Below are positions 55,901 to 63,698 of a DNA stretch of 64,000 nt, one piece after another. Below the pieces are notes generated by a model. That model had not been told where the DNA came from. It saw nothing but the letters and a program-made list of their open reading frames with translations, and did no database searches. The position numbers and the translations under genes were made by a program. This DNA comes from Linepithema humile. Taxonomy: Eukaryota > Arthropoda > Insecta > Hymenoptera > Formicidae. The stretch's first letter is position 1; each line of letters opens with the position of its first letter. The stretch is from the NCBI RefSeq assembly GCF_040581485.1, contig NC_090129.1, forward strand, positions 13,279,501 through 13,343,500, written 5' to 3'.

Positions 55901-56761
55901 GAAATATTTTAACAAAATAGATTGAATTCTTTTAAAAAAGAAATAAACCTTACCTGTCCTGGTCGAATAAAGCCTTGTTTCAAGGGATGCACGTATCCGT
56001 TGATACACAGACTTTTGGCTACGCAGACTTTATTTTCACCACTGCAGCTGATGGTGAAATCGTCCACAACGCTAGGATAAGGCTGCAACAGCGTTGGATC
56101 GGACTGATATATATAATCGGAATTGTGCTGCTTCTGCAATTCTGACGGAACATGCTTTTCATATCCTTCAAATGTATCTGCAGTATTATAATAGAGTACA
56201 TGAACAGTGTTATAATAATGTATATTATTAATTTTTCTTCTTATTAAGTGGAATGTAGTATTGAATCTTACTTTGTTGCAATTGATCCCATTTAAATGGC
56301 GTTTGACCAATCTGTTCCGGAATGATGTTTGTTTTATAGTTAGGATAGACATTACTTTGAACCTGGGAAGCGCTATTGTCACCATACCAAACAAGTTCGC
56401 CTTCTGAAGCATAAATCGCCTCAATTGAAAGCAAGCGCAACTTATTTTATTTTTGCGAAGAATAACCTTGTATTTTTTTAGATTTTTAAAAATATTTTCA
56501 CAGAATAAAATATTAAACGATTCTTAAACGTTATTTATTTGATTCTTTTGTTGATTTTATTATTATAAAAAATTCATAATTATCTTATTAAACAATTTAA
56601 TATTACTTATATGTTTTTGACAAATTCAAAAAATGCATTAAATTCTATATATGTATATACTGACGTGTTTGCAATTGCGGTGACAACTCTCTATAAGGAA
56701 GTCCACGTATGTGCATAGCTAACGCTACTACGATTAGTAGCATTTCTAGCGGTAGTCTCAT
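29222..56761 (-). CDS. Secreted clip-domain serine protease homologue (scarface-like), 10 exons
   Basis: Exons (minus): 56761-56665, 56403-56272, 56177-55954, 55822-55471, 55318-55107, 34266-33832, 30877-30723, 30407-30121, 29934-29684, 29374-29222. Phases agree at every junction and give 765 codons. Residues 1-20 are a signal peptide. Two clip domains (about 125-165 and 295-355), a proline-rich linker (about 360-475) and a trypsin-like domain (485-765) follow. Catalytic His is Ser (TAASC) and catalytic Ser is Ile (CQADIGSPLAC), while Asp remains (SNDTAIL). It cannot be an active protease. Insect clip homologues regulate melanisation or epithelial signalling outside cells. Intron 5 is about 20.8 kb and holds most mobile DNA in the right half. 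Confidence 0.88.
31090..33708. mobile_element. Probable TIR element in intron 6, with AT microsatellites
   Basis: ACTC-A-GATCGGACCGGAATCG near 31097 has an inverted partner ending GGTCCGAGTTTCTGATT near 33705. Both ends are followed inward by repeated CCGAAACCG-type motifs. The interior is AT-rich with (AT) runs at about 32066-32111 and 32178-32212 and no ORF. Boundaries are approximate. Confidence 0.35.
33832..34266 (-). CDS. Clip-SPH exon 6 (end of clip 2 and proline-rich linker)
   Basis: Exon 6 opens NCRNPETGVVGKCCRDPNYV, the end of a clip domain. A linker rich in Pro follows (PPPKKPVTQPPVKIIPKPP), ending NNPCGVRNY, whose Cys normally tethers the linker to the protease domain. Phase 0 at both ends. 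Confidence 0.88.
34668..34684 (+). other. copia primer-binding site (half-tRNA type)
   Basis: GGTTATAGGCCCAGCGC directly after the LTR end. With one or two differences it is the complement of the anticodon region of initiator tRNA-Met, the half-tRNA primer known from Drosophila copia. Confidence 0.65.
34754..35640 (+). pseudogene. gag: copia gag and start of protease
   Basis: It begins MAQENLKFNILLLNRRNYVF, typical of copia gag, with an in-frame TGA shortly after. ORF 34986-35363 covers the middle (EEIVAVLLVSLPEPYAGLV). A CCHC knuckle (C-F-F-C-S-K-M-G-H-I-K-A-D-C) lies at about 35458-35500. Several frame breaks. Confidence 0.75.
35640..36145 (+). pseudogene. pol: copia protease and integrase N-terminus
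   Basis: The protease motif YIDSGATE is at about 35643, with the conserved Trp before it turned to a stop. The frame continues as LKNVLYVPQLDKLLSVKRI. The integrase zinc region (HQWHRRLGHRN) is at about 36038-36070. It is cut by a MITE at 36146. Confidence 0.75.
36146..36989. mobile_element. 844-bp TIR element inserted in copia integrase
   Basis: GGGTGTTTTCCAAC at the left end and GTTGGAAAACACCC at the right, with AAG on both sides (36143-36145 and 36990-36992). The 3-bp duplication and GGG ends suggest PIF/Harbinger or a related group. The interior is AT-rich; a short C-x2-C-like coding scrap at about 36555-36640 is not interpretable. Confidence 0.7.
36993..37680 (+). pseudogene. pol: copia integrase core
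   Basis: HSDLCGPIQTATPSG (first Asp) is at about 37079 and RTDNGRKYMSSEL (second Asp) at 37290. TPQQNGVAERKNRSLTE (Glu) is at 37377. Frames change at about 37205 and 37515. A small palindrome (CGACTTTAATACGTC...) lies at 37168-37194. Confidence 0.8.
37681..38986 (+). pseudogene. pol: copia reverse transcriptase
   Basis: ITCKWVFKTKLNSEGKVHTY and ARLVARGFSQ begin the RT at about 38050. DIKNAYLNGKLEEEIF and the catalytic YIDDLLVAG (about 38508) follow, then NYYLGIQIKR. Several stops. Split from RNase H by a MITE at 38987. Confidence 0.8.
38987..39161. mobile_element. 175-bp hAT-type MITE with 8-bp target duplication
   Basis: CAGGCCTGGCCAAAAGCTTG at the left is inverted at the right end, with arms of about 60 bp. 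ATCTAGCG flanks both sides (38979-38986 and 39162-39169). The 8-bp duplication and CAG ends are those of hAT elements. Confidence 0.88.
39170..39656 (+). pseudogene. pol: copia RNase H
   Basis: WSSRKQTTVAMSMEAEYIAA (shifted frame) and KKLLWLRQLLKDMNI, then ARTKHIDVCYHQIRDL and DLLTKPLAKERFLEL. This is the standard end of copia pol. A purine tract follows. Confidence 0.8.
40225..40666. mobile_element. Palindromic MITE
   Basis: ATGGATAAGAAC...CCAATGACCTTGATCTT at the left is matched inverted at 40616-40660. The interior is unique with no ORF. Ends are approximate. Confidence 0.6.
40714..41651. mobile_element. 938-bp TIR element (GGGTTGGGAA ends)
   Basis: GGGTTGGGAAGTAAC at the left and TTTCCCAACCC at the right. 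Both subterminal regions are filled with GTAACT/AGTTAC repeats in opposite orientation. TATATATA lies on both flanks. No ORF. Confidence 0.7.
41652..43600. other. Unassigned intron sequence with decayed repeats
   Basis: Short ORFs on the minus strand at 41770-42340 lack recognisable motifs. ACAGGGTGGTTCATTTTAAT at about 42760 resembles common insect transposon ends. A scrap starting at 43192 (MNYKFTKQEIVQQLSDKG) is followed by a stop. Nothing firm. Confidence 0.35.
43640..45990 (+). pseudogene. GC-rich decayed coding region of unknown origin
   Basis: GC content is visibly higher than in the surrounding AT-rich DNA. The plus-strand frame opens at about 44237. An acidic Ser-rich stretch has repeats of hydrophobic pairs before SSDDD (TIRLSSDDD, TIHLSSDD). 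A globular part follows, readable across TAG at 44744 (LQPFVYHVVAHIDTQVISRY), a frameshift at about 44947 (PVCHVDDRPLYVLFQLNPLE), TAG at 45115 (ALSKLDVNSLTARDN, EISGMHCIRFYVCEHGLRM) and another shift at about 45560. TATAAAAA lies at 43974. I do not recognise it. It resembles a captured gene or a retroelement/viral structural protein more than a host gene. The long minus-strand ORFs here are antisense shadows. Confidence 0.45.
45991..47420. other. Intron sequence with CA/CG microsatellite
   Basis: (CA) at about 46866-46904 runs into (CG) at 46905-46917. No gene. The end (TCAGGACGTAACAA near 47400) resembles the block ending at about 27148. Confidence 0.5.
47440..48210 (+). pseudogene. Transposase-like fragment, possibly RAG1/Transib-type C-terminus
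   Basis: ORF 47507-47884 contains VDKPKPSGSGSTNDGNTTRR, a helical block, YVRHHSWYRMPSALHKILIH and ILPVGMLGEG. A second ORF (47977-48210) continues in another frame. The run G-N-T-x-R-R, then W-Y-x-M-P...HK-x-L-x-H, then PxG-x-L-x-E resembles the C-terminal catalytic region of Transib/RAG1-like transposases, in which the last acidic residue follows PIG. Here that part is degenerate. Family assignment is tentative. Confidence 0.45.
48290..48420 (+). repeat. GTGAG-AGGCGAGGGGA-CTCAC hairpin repeat
   Basis: Two copies of a short hairpin sequence (GTGAGAGGCGAGGG...CTCAC) near 48319 and 48362, preceded by AATAAAGCACCC. The same pair occurs at 61448-61485 after a transposase remnant, so it is probably a shared transposon 3' end. 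Confidence 0.5.
48421..50600. other. Unassigned intron block with palindromes
   Basis: More GC than average but no reliable ORF. It includes the perfect hairpin at 49133-49211, an 80-bp inverted repeat at about 50211-50290 (CTTGAAAGTTACGGTA...), and two direct copies of TGTTGTTCTCAGAGACGC at 49921 and 50479. Confidence 0.4.
49133..49211. mobile_element. 79-bp near-perfect hairpin MITE, 8-bp duplication
   Basis: CAGTGATGCCAATTCGAGCT at 49133 is inverted exactly at the right end, with a loop of only a few bases. ATCGTGTG flanks both sides (49125-49132 and 49212-49219). The ends match the element at 51190. Confidence 0.88.
50601..51702. mobile_element. Deleted hAT element, 1,102 bp
   Basis: CAGTGTTTCCCAAAGTGGG...CCGCG at the left, CAGTGATTCCCAGC...CGCGG inverted at the right. 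GGCTAGAG/GACTAGAG 8-bp duplication (50593-50600, 51703-51710, one mismatch). No transposase inside. A smaller palindromic element is nested at 51190. Confidence 0.82.
51190..51358. mobile_element. 169-bp palindromic MITE nested in hAT
   Basis: CAGTGATGCCAGTTCGAGCC at the left is matched inverted at the right with mismatches (GGGCTCGAACTAGCATCACTG-type end). Same family as 49133-49211 but with a 60-bp centre. No clear target duplication. Confidence 0.7.
51791..53150 (+). pseudogene. hAT-family transposase, broken by a MITE and truncated
   Basis: It begins MDISKGAIKKRIVRHF, is interrupted at 51872-52307, then resumes with a zinc-finger-like block (KVFCFLCNITIRCC...RHSQRAKH). It continues with RRFSILIDENTNISDTK (a catalytic Asp region), NIIGMASDNTPVMIG and ILNCIYHSSAIIASKACEKLP, all hAT/ZMYM-type features. 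A stop at 52801 and the loss of everything after about 53100 (no C-terminal dimerisation region) show it is dead. Confidence 0.8.
51872..52307. mobile_element. 436-bp palindromic hAT-type MITE
   Basis: AGAGTTCGGAATTAGTTGCA near the left end is inverted at the right. The arms are nearly the full half-length, meeting at about 52090 (AT-rich centre). TTTTAAAG/TTTTAAAA flank it (51864-51871, 52308-52315). It disrupts the hAT transposase ORF. Confidence 0.8.
53295..53735 (+). repeat. 153-bp tandem repeat, three copies
   Basis: ATGATTTGTCGCT begins units at 53295, 53448 and 53601, with shared CCTCACATGACATACAAAAA and ATACCCGAAAAACCACCCC parts. The ORFs over it are repeat artefacts. Confidence 0.8.
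53736..55106. other. AT-rich intron end
   Basis: Very AT-rich, no gene. An inverted copy of the CAGAGACGTTTTTTTTCGCA motif lies near 54690 (reverse of 50479), possibly the other end of a larger nested element. The host exon 5 donor lies at 55106. Confidence 0.5.
55107..56177 (-). CDS. Clip-SPH exons 3-5 (clip domains)
   Basis: Exon 3 holds FTISCSGENKVCVAKSLCIN and exon 4 opens VQECKLSHEVCCTV; together these give the six cysteines of clip 1. Exon 4 continues as an Asn/Gln-rich linker. Exon 5 holds LGCAAALLCVEEQYC, the start of clip 2, completed in exon 6. Phases 1-0-1-0 agree at the junctions. Confidence 0.87.
56272..56761 (-). CDS. Clip-SPH exons 1-2 (signal peptide and N-terminal linker)
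   Basis: The ATG at 56761 opens MRLPLEMLLIVVALAMHIRG, a clear signal peptide. The donor is C|GTCAGT at 56664. Exon 2 starts after TTCAG at 56403 (GELVWYGDN...) and ends at 56272. A noncoding acceptor (TTTTGCAG) just before the ATG exon, at about 56770, implies an upstream 5' UTR exon. Confidence 0.78.
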
Positions 56762-57769
56762 TGTGAAAATCTGCAAAATAGAAACCCATATTGAACGACA
56801 ATTATTTTTACCTGTATGACGTGAAATGTCTGGGCACATGCTGTGAACAAATAAATAAACAGAAATTCCATTAATGTCAATTCGATGTCTCACGAACCGC
56901 ACGACATCCACAAAAAAGAAGATTTTTGTACACCTCACCAGCTGTGAACCGATCGATTTTTTGCGAATATCTCAAATCACATAAACCCGATATAAAAATT
57001 GTATAAACTTTTGCAATAATGCTTACGATTCTTTAACTTGCAGGCAACCAGTGATGTATTTTAAGATCGAGAAATAATCGCGTAAGAGAGTATTTTTTTA
57101 TGTTTTTATTGCACGCCTATCTGTACTCGCTTTAATAATCACTGACCCAAATGCAGAAAACATAACAGCGCATTACAGCAACACTCGTACAACTCTGAGC
57201 TTCTAACATGAGATTATAACGGAGGATTATGGTTACAGGAATTGCATTCTGTAGATGTGTACGTGTGTGTATGTGTAACGTAGGAACAAAGATTTTTCGT
57301 GTAGGAGTAATTCATTCATAGTGTCGATCTTTAGCGACACAGATGAGATACAAATTTACGCAGAAAAATAACATTATAAAAATGCGCATCAGTTGTTTTT
57401 CCACGCACTTATATTTTTACATGACCAATTAATAAGAATATTTGCGCTTTTTATGCAAAGAGTAATTTGATTATCATGACTTCCTTTAGGGACTCCGCTT
57501 AGTATTTTAAATGTTTTTAACTTCGTCTTTATACTGAAGCGTGATAACTGACATTAATCACAAAATTTATATCTCCTGATGCATAAATCTATAATGTATA
57601 TAATTTTAATATTATCGAAGTGTTGATGTTACTTTGGTATTGTGCGATATTTCAGACGGAACGATTATTCGCGAATAATATAAGTCAATGCGGCAAATAA
57701 TTTATAATTAACAATAAGAAGCGAGATATGATTTTCAATATGCACCTTGTATGTTATATTATATAGTTG

Positions 57770-57790
57770 TATTTTATATAAGCGCGTGGG
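57770..57790 (-). promoter_or_regulatory. Possible upstream TATA box of the clip-SPH gene
   Basis: TTATATAAAATAC on the minus strand at about 57771-57784, following a GC-rich stretch, about 1 kb above the first coding exon. This fits a 5' UTR exon followed by an intron ending at 56771. Weak evidence. Confidence 0.3.
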
Positions 57791-58419
57791 ACGACGGAGT
57801 ATCAATGGCAGAGCGTACACATAAGAACACTTTCATACTCGGATCGTTTAGTATTTTCTAAGAATGAAATAATCGTGTTCAAGGATGTGGTTTCTGTCGT
57901 TTGATTATTTATGTGAAAATTATATCATGTGGCTTGTATAGAATATTGTATAGAATATCAATGCTTATTTACATGCCGCCGATAAGTGTATAGGTACTAA
58001 TATCATCTGTAAACAATGTCATTTCATTGGATTAGATCAGGTCAGGGCTATAAACGGCAAACAAAATGCAGTCATAAAGAATCATATTCTGATATTTCGG
58101 AAAGTTTATTAGTGTCCTTATATTCTTTCTTATTGACAATGTAAAGAATAAATATTATTTAAAATTTTTCTTATTTGTTTTACTTAATTGAACATTTAAC
58201 ACATTAAACAAGATAGAGTTCAGTGTAATAGTGGAATAATTCATCTCTTTATGAACTCATAAGAATTAATCTAAATTTTACTTCTTTAATTATATAAAAT
58301 TTTTTGAGAACTAAATTAGATTGTTGAATCTTTCAGTTTCATGTTATTATTATTGTATCACTGTATATTAAGTCTTATATGAAACAAAAAAACTTCTAAG
58401 ATGTCTATCGGACAATTGA
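57791..58419. other. AT-rich intergenic DNA
   Basis: Upstream flank of the host gene. No ORF or recognisable repeat before the TTAA element. Confidence 0.5.
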
Positions 58420-58681
58420 TTAACACGTTCTATGCTGATCCGTTTTTGTGCTACTTTCCATTCTGACCGCGTGTACTACCGACTGCCCACGCTAGCGCAT
58501 TTATTATTTGAGTTCAAAACGTACATATTATGATAAATTTAAAATTGAAAAATGTATTATTATCAAAATAGAAAAACATTAAACAAAATGCAATGTAAAA
58601 CAAATACATGTAAAACAAAATATTAAACGGCTTAAGTGGAAAGTTCAGCGTGGGCCATTGGTGGTACACGGAACGTGTTAA
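58420..58681. mobile_element. TTAA-flanked MITE (piggyBac-like)
   Basis: TTAACACGTTC at the left and GAACGTGTTAA at the right. Subterminal CGTGTAC...CCCACGCT blocks are inverted as well. TTAA ends are the piggyBac target. No ORF. Confidence 0.68.
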
Positions 58682-59164
58682 TATGTCTCACCTACAACAC
58701 TAAATTGACAAATTATTGTGTGTTTTTAAGAGGATGCTAAAGTCCTACTTTACCGACCTGTTTTTTTAATTTTCTAGAAAGTATGGCTTTTTTTATTGCT
58801 TTGATAGAATTACAAATCCTTTTGTGCAAATAAAGTACACATGCTAATTTTTCGGCTGCTGGTCAAATTTAAACCAAAAAATTAAAAAAATTTTTTTTTA
58901 ATTTACCGACAATGTCACCTCAAAGAATTATATCTTTTATATCAAAATTATACTGCTTCAATCTGCAAAACAAGGCCAGAAACTGAAGAAGAGCGTATGA
59001 AACAATAATGGAAAACCAAAAAAATAGAGCTTAGAGACTTATTTTCAAAAAAAGCCATACTTTTTCAGATTTATGCAAAGCATGCGTGCAATATAAAAAG
59101 AATAAGGTAAAAAAGAGCTATAGATTAGTTCCGGGATTTTGGGATAGAGGCGCTATACAGTTCT
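58682..59164. other. Unassigned DNA with a small inverted repeat
   Basis: AGTATGGCTTTTTTT at about 58779 is inverted at about 59046-59062. Possibly another MITE; the ends are unclear. No gene. Confidence 0.4.
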
Positions 59165-60035
59165 CAGTGCTAGAGTACCTCAAGTGAGAGTACGGACAAC
59201 AGGGTAACGATCGGTGATTGGTCCGTCAAATTGAGGCAAAAGCGGAAGTAGCATGTCCGTGCGCACCAACTGTGTATACCACTGTTTGAAGAGAAATTGT
59301 TTCTAATTAAAATAATTCTGTGCTTTATATGAGAATAAAATATAAATAAGAAAAGAGGTGAGTAGTGAAAGATTGCATGTGCATATACGTGTTACAGCTC
59401 TGTTTGTGCTTATCAGCTTTAATATTACTGCAAAATAAAATATTTGGTATATATAACTCATACATTCAAGATAATTCATTTTATTAATTTCCCTTTTTAT
59501 GTTGTATATTTTACAGGAGGATATTCTATAGGTTAGTTGAAACTTTATATTTATTAATATATAATTTTATTGATTGTATATATATGTATTTGCTAATGTA
59601 CATAATATCTTTTCATTTTATACAGACTTATTTCTTCGAAACTGGATTATGAGAACAAAGAGAAAAAAAGACGAAAATGAAGATATAGAGAGAAGATGTA
59701 ATTGTATATTCTAATTTATTATCTGTATTATGCAATTTTGTCGTCAATGATAATATATTGGATGCAAATTGTATAATAAAATATTTAGGTATCTATTAAA
59801 AAATAAAATTTATTAAAAAATAGTTAATATCCTATTTTTAATTAAACAATTCTCTTTCATTCTATTTATATCTCCTTTCATTTATACAGTATAAAATCAT
59901 TGTTATATGTACAATTTCAGTTTTACCCTTCAGAGCATATTTGAAAATGCGCGCGCTCTTTAGACACGTTTCCGGTTTTGCCTCATTTATGTTCTGTTGT
60001 CCGTACTCTTACTTGAGGTACTCTACTCAGTGCTA
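59165..60035. mobile_element. 871-bp TIR element
   Basis: AGAGTACCTCAAGTGAGAGT followed by ACGGACAACAG at the left is matched inverted (with A for G) at 59990-60030. Interior AT-rich with no ORF. Flanked on the right by a (GT) microsatellite. Confidence 0.65.
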
Positions 60036-60067
60036 TCTGTCATATATATCAGAATCTTTTAGGTTAG

Positions 60068-60135
<68 letters not shown>
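60068..60135 (+). repeat. (GT)n microsatellite
   Basis: About 34 uninterrupted GT units. The ORF across it is an artefact. Confidence 0.95.
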
Positions 60136-60138
<3 letters not shown>

Positions 60139-60882
60139 GGGTTGAAGGCACTCTGAAGGATAAAAAAGTGTATGTATTATACATAAATTTTGCAACATTT
60201 TTGCAACATTTACATTATTAAGTTACATACATTCATATTCTAATTTCTGTAAAATACTTTTATTCATGTGCTTCATGTGTAATATATAATATATATTATG
60301 TATATTATGTGCTCTATATTATGTATATTCACATCAAAGTATCTATGTAAAAAGTTAATATCATTTTGTATATTGTACATTTTGTATATTTTTATAATAA
60401 ATGTATATGTCATATAACTTATTTATAAAGCATGAAATATGAAAGTATTTTTAGTTTTTTGTATCATTTGTAAAAAAATCTTGATAAAAAAAAACATTAA
60501 TTTTGTGACTTGCAATAATCTGTTTCAATATATACTTCTTTTAAGTACTTACAATTAGCTTTATTTTATGCGTTTACCTTGGTATCTAAAATACACATCA
60601 AAATATAAACTTAATTTCTAATTCAGTAGAAAAACTGGAGCAATTGATTGATATTATAAATATTAACCTTTATTTGTCAATTGCTCCAGTTGCTTTGAAA
60701 CAGTCAAAACAGCTTTGCCGCTGTGTTCATAACCATAGTCATGATGTAAAAATATGTAGAGTCGAAACACGCCGACTCGATATGCCTTGACACCCGTGCA
60801 ACTTCATATGTCAAGGCATTTGTGTGACCTGGTGTACATCAAATAGTACTTTATCAAGTGTTTCAACTACTGTGAATCACAT
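60136..60882. other. AT-rich DNA, no gene
   Basis: Short TATATTATGT repeats at about 60285-60330. A GC-richer block at 60690-60835 with a GACTCGAT/GTCGAAAC-like stretch may belong to the transposon remnant at 61255. Nothing firm. Confidence 0.45.
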
Positions 60883-61230
60883 TCAAAATTATTTCAACTT
60901 TCTCCTCTAAAGATAAATAATCCATTATTTATTTGCTGAAATAAAGAACGCGTCCGTAAAAAAACAAGTAGCTAGCGTACCAAAACTATGAGGCATCTAC
61001 ATATGTAGTAAATTTCTGAAATACTGAAAATACTGAAAAGGAGAAACAAAATAAATGAAAGAAATTAAGTCAGAACAATTCTTCAATAACTGGATTCTTT
61101 AAATTTCAAGTCAAGTAAATTTCAGTAATACGTACGCTAGCTACTTGTTTTTTTACGGACGCGTTCTTTATGTCAGCAAATAAATAATGGATTATTTATC
61201 TTTAGAGAAGAAAGTTGAAATAATTTTGAA
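60883..61230. mobile_element. Palindromic MITE inside a transposase remnant
   Basis: AAAATTATTTCAACTTTCTC at the left is inverted at the right. The arms are about 100 bp, including AACGCGTCCGTAAAAAAACA and AGTAGCTAGCGTAC. The centre is unique. Confidence 0.75.
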
Positions 61231-61254
61231 ATAATTTTTAAAGTTGAAATAATT

Positions 61255-61440
61255 TTATGTTACCTTAAAGAAAAAGTGTATACAGAAGTACCAAATACTC
61301 GAGAAAACATGGTGGAACGTATTAAATATGCTTGCGCACAAATAACGCCAGATACACTTTCTACATGTGTACAAGCATTCCAAGCTCGAGTTAATAAATG
61401 CATCGAAATGAAAGGTCATCATTTCGAGCATTTATTGTAA
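61255..61440 (+). pseudogene. DDE transposase C-terminal remnant
   Basis: About 60 codons reading YLKEKVYTEVPNTRENMVER, ACAQITPDTLSTCVQAF and CIEMKGHHFEHLL, ending TAA at 61438-61440. This is the end of a widespread insect DDE transposase type (mariner/IS630-like by memory). The catalytic part is missing. A GTGAG...CTCAC hairpin follows. Confidence 0.6.
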
Positions 61441-61714
61441 TTGAATAGTGAGAGGCGAGGGGACTCACCGAAATAAAGCACCCCGATGGTGAGAGAAAAT
61501 GGCAAAAACTAATTTTCACTGATTACAGCGCCATCTATCACGATTCGAAAAAATGTCTCGGACAAAACTTACGTATTTTTTTCCAAGGAATCCGAATCTG
61601 CAATAAAAAATGGGGGTTCCCATTTGAAATTTCAAAGTTGCCACCCGCCCCACCCCTAAGGAGCGGTGGGGGCGGGTTAATTTTTACACAGACAGACGTC
61701 CCCCTTGATAATAT
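61441..61714. other. 3' flank of the transposase remnant
   Basis: The hairpin GTGAGAGGCGAGGGGACTCA at about 61450, AATAAAGCACCCC, then a GC-rich stretch ending in a gypsy-type LTR. No gene. Confidence 0.45.
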
Positions 61715-62096
61715 TGTTGCGTCCGCGAACGGTCTTTCCGTCACAAACGGCACGCACGAAAGAAAGAACACTTTTGTGAACATAACGGAACTTTATTTCA
61801 CTTAACCACTGAAGGGTAAAACACAGAACAAGCTCGTTTTAATGGTACACCGCTGAGCTAGCAGAAACACGTCCGCACTTTTCTGCAGCTCCCGAAAATC
61901 TGACATCTGTCTCCTTGTTTACATTCTCTTAGCAACAACTTGTTTATTTACAATATCCTAGTAACTGTTAAACATTTATTATTTCTTAGCAACTATCCTC
62001 TTTTATTAACTCCGCAAATCAATATATCGATCGCGGTTCTATCAGCTGTCAAACGCGATATCGGGCGACGAAAATCAAAACGGCGAGGACGCAACA
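61715..62096 (-). repeat. 3' LTR of the gag-only element
   Basis: 382 bp with perfect inverted ends TGTTGCGTCC/GGACGCAACA. On the minus strand it is preceded by the purine tract GAAGAAAGGGGGAAG. Confidence 0.92.
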
Positions 62097-62751
62097 CTTC
62101 CCCCTTTCTTCAAAATTGTCGTCCCGACAATTATTCCAGAGTTCCAATGTTGTCCTCTTGTGATGATTATAAGGTACCAAGATTCTTCTTCGCTCTACCC
62201 TATGCTGCTGTAGTAGGTTACCAAGCGTAAATCGTCGGTCCTTATTTCGTTGATTCCAGGGCACCCAAACGATTTTCTTGCTCTACCTTGAGCTTCTGCT
62301 GCAAGTTACCGAGCTTCGTTCCTAGGTCCCAATCAACCTTACACCCAAGCGTCTTGCAATCGAGTTTTTCAGACAAGAGGGGGGATAGCTTCCGTGGACC
62401 CTTCGCCTTTAAAAAGACTCCTTAAGTCCCTGTCTCGGCATTTACCCTTCGTCCCACGGGAAAACCACGGTCAAAAACCGTGCGCGAGACAGTCTTCAAT
62501 CAATTATTCTTCACTTCTTTCCATTTCCATTCCTTTAACTGCTTTCCATTTCCAAACAGTTCCATGTTCGTAAAGATGAAATCTTCAGAACACTAAAAAA
62601 AAATAAAACTCAAACAAGTAAATTGATTACAAAAGAAAAATATTAGTTAGGGCTTCGGATGTAATAAAACTTTCTATAATTCCTAAATTTGTCAAATTGT
62701 TTAAAATTAATTTAAAAATTTTCAAAATTAATAAAATTTTATCAAGATTAA
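62097..62751 (-). other. 3' untranslated part of the gag-only element
   Basis: It begins (minus) after gag and ends with the polypurine tract at 62097-62111. No ORF; this is where pol would be expected. Compositionally AT-rich near gag and mixed elsewhere. Confidence 0.7.
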
Positions 62752-63645
62752 TTAATTTTTTTTTTCCTCTTCATCGGTCACATTAGGACACTCTGACCGA
62801 TAGTACCCCTGTTCACCACACTGCCAACATTCTTTATTTTCTCTATTAGAAAAACTATTTTCATTAACTTCTTTTATGACTTTTGCTCTTTCAATCGCTA
62901 ATTTTAGCGATGTTATCTCTTCTAATTGAAGGGTTCTCTTGATGAATCCATTATTTAGCGCGTTTATAAATTGCGCACACGTAATTTTCTCGCGGACTTC
63001 AACTGTACATTCCGCATAAGTTAATCTAACAAGTCTTTCTATCTCAGCACCTAAATCCGAAACATCTCCAAATTTTTGCCGACGATTCGTAAATTGAGTA
63101 TAATATGTGCTTGAGAGACATCCCTCTCCAAAACGTAATTCCAATTTTGATTTTAATTCATCAAAATTTAAATTTTCTATTTCGGACACACATTCTAACA
63201 CCGAACGCGCCTTTCCCCTCAAACAAGAAGCTAATGCGAAAGTTTTGACCCTATTCGACCAATTATTTGCACTAGCTATCAAATTGAATTGTACGAAGAA
63301 TTCGCGTAAAGATCCCGAACCGTCATAAACATCAGGCTTCAATTTATAACCCAAATTCATAGCATTCGCACACAATTCATCTCGTGGTATTAAATTTTCG
63401 CGACAAGCGTTATTCTGAAAGTTATTATGTGCACTTAGCTGGGTTAGTTGTTCTTCAAATCCCTGCATCGCCAAATCTCGCCGCTCCAATTCCGTCTGCA
63501 ACCGCTCCCGTTCCTGCCTGCGCTCCTCCCGAAGCTGCTCCAGCTCCTGCAGGATCGCTCTCAACGTTTCCGTTTCGGCAGACATCGCTGGGGTTTGCGA
63601 GCGTGTTCTCCTTGGCGTATGCGTAGTTGCCATTCTCAAAAACAA
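62752..63645 (-). CDS. gag: gypsy-type gag protein, intact
   Basis: 297 codons; the likely start is MATTHTPRRTRSQ, just inside the first ATG. Residues 25-75 form a Glu/Arg/Leu coiled coil. The capsid-like middle reads YKLKPDVYDGSGSLREFFVQ and ALASCLRGKARSVLE. The knuckle near the end is C-W-Q-C-x4-Y-Y-x3-C, so the His of CCHC is replaced by Tyr. An acidic/basic tail follows. It packages RNA and forms particles. An intact gag with no pol suggests complementation in trans. Confidence 0.88.
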   Translation of the reverse strand: MFLRMATTHTPRRTRSQTPAMSAETETLRAILQELEQLREERRQERERLQTELERRDLAMQGFEEQLTQLSAHNNFQNNACRENLIPRDELCANAMNLGYKLKPDVYDGSGSLREFFVQFNLIASANNWSNRVKTFALASCLRGKARSVLECVSEIENLNFDELKSKLELRFGEGCLSSTYYTQFTNRRQKFGDVSDLGAEIERLVRLTYAECTVEVREKITCAQFINALNNGFIKRTLQLEEITSLKLAIERAKVIKEVNENSFSNRENKECWQCGEQGYYRSECPNVTDEEEKKN

Positions 63646-63677
63646 TAAATCACTGCACAGTCCGATCGTTCGTTATG

Positions 63678-63695
63678 ATCCCGGACGAGCCCCCA
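63678..63695 (-). other. tRNA-Pro primer-binding site
   Basis: Minus strand TGGGGGCTCGTCCGGGAT, 18 nt matching the tRNA-Pro primer site known from murine leukaemia viruses, 3 nt from the LTR. Confidence 0.92.
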
Positions 63696-63698
63696 AAA

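Noticed and set aside
59941..60156. 71-codon ORF with Val-Cys repeats
   Set aside because: It is translation of the (GT) microsatellite.
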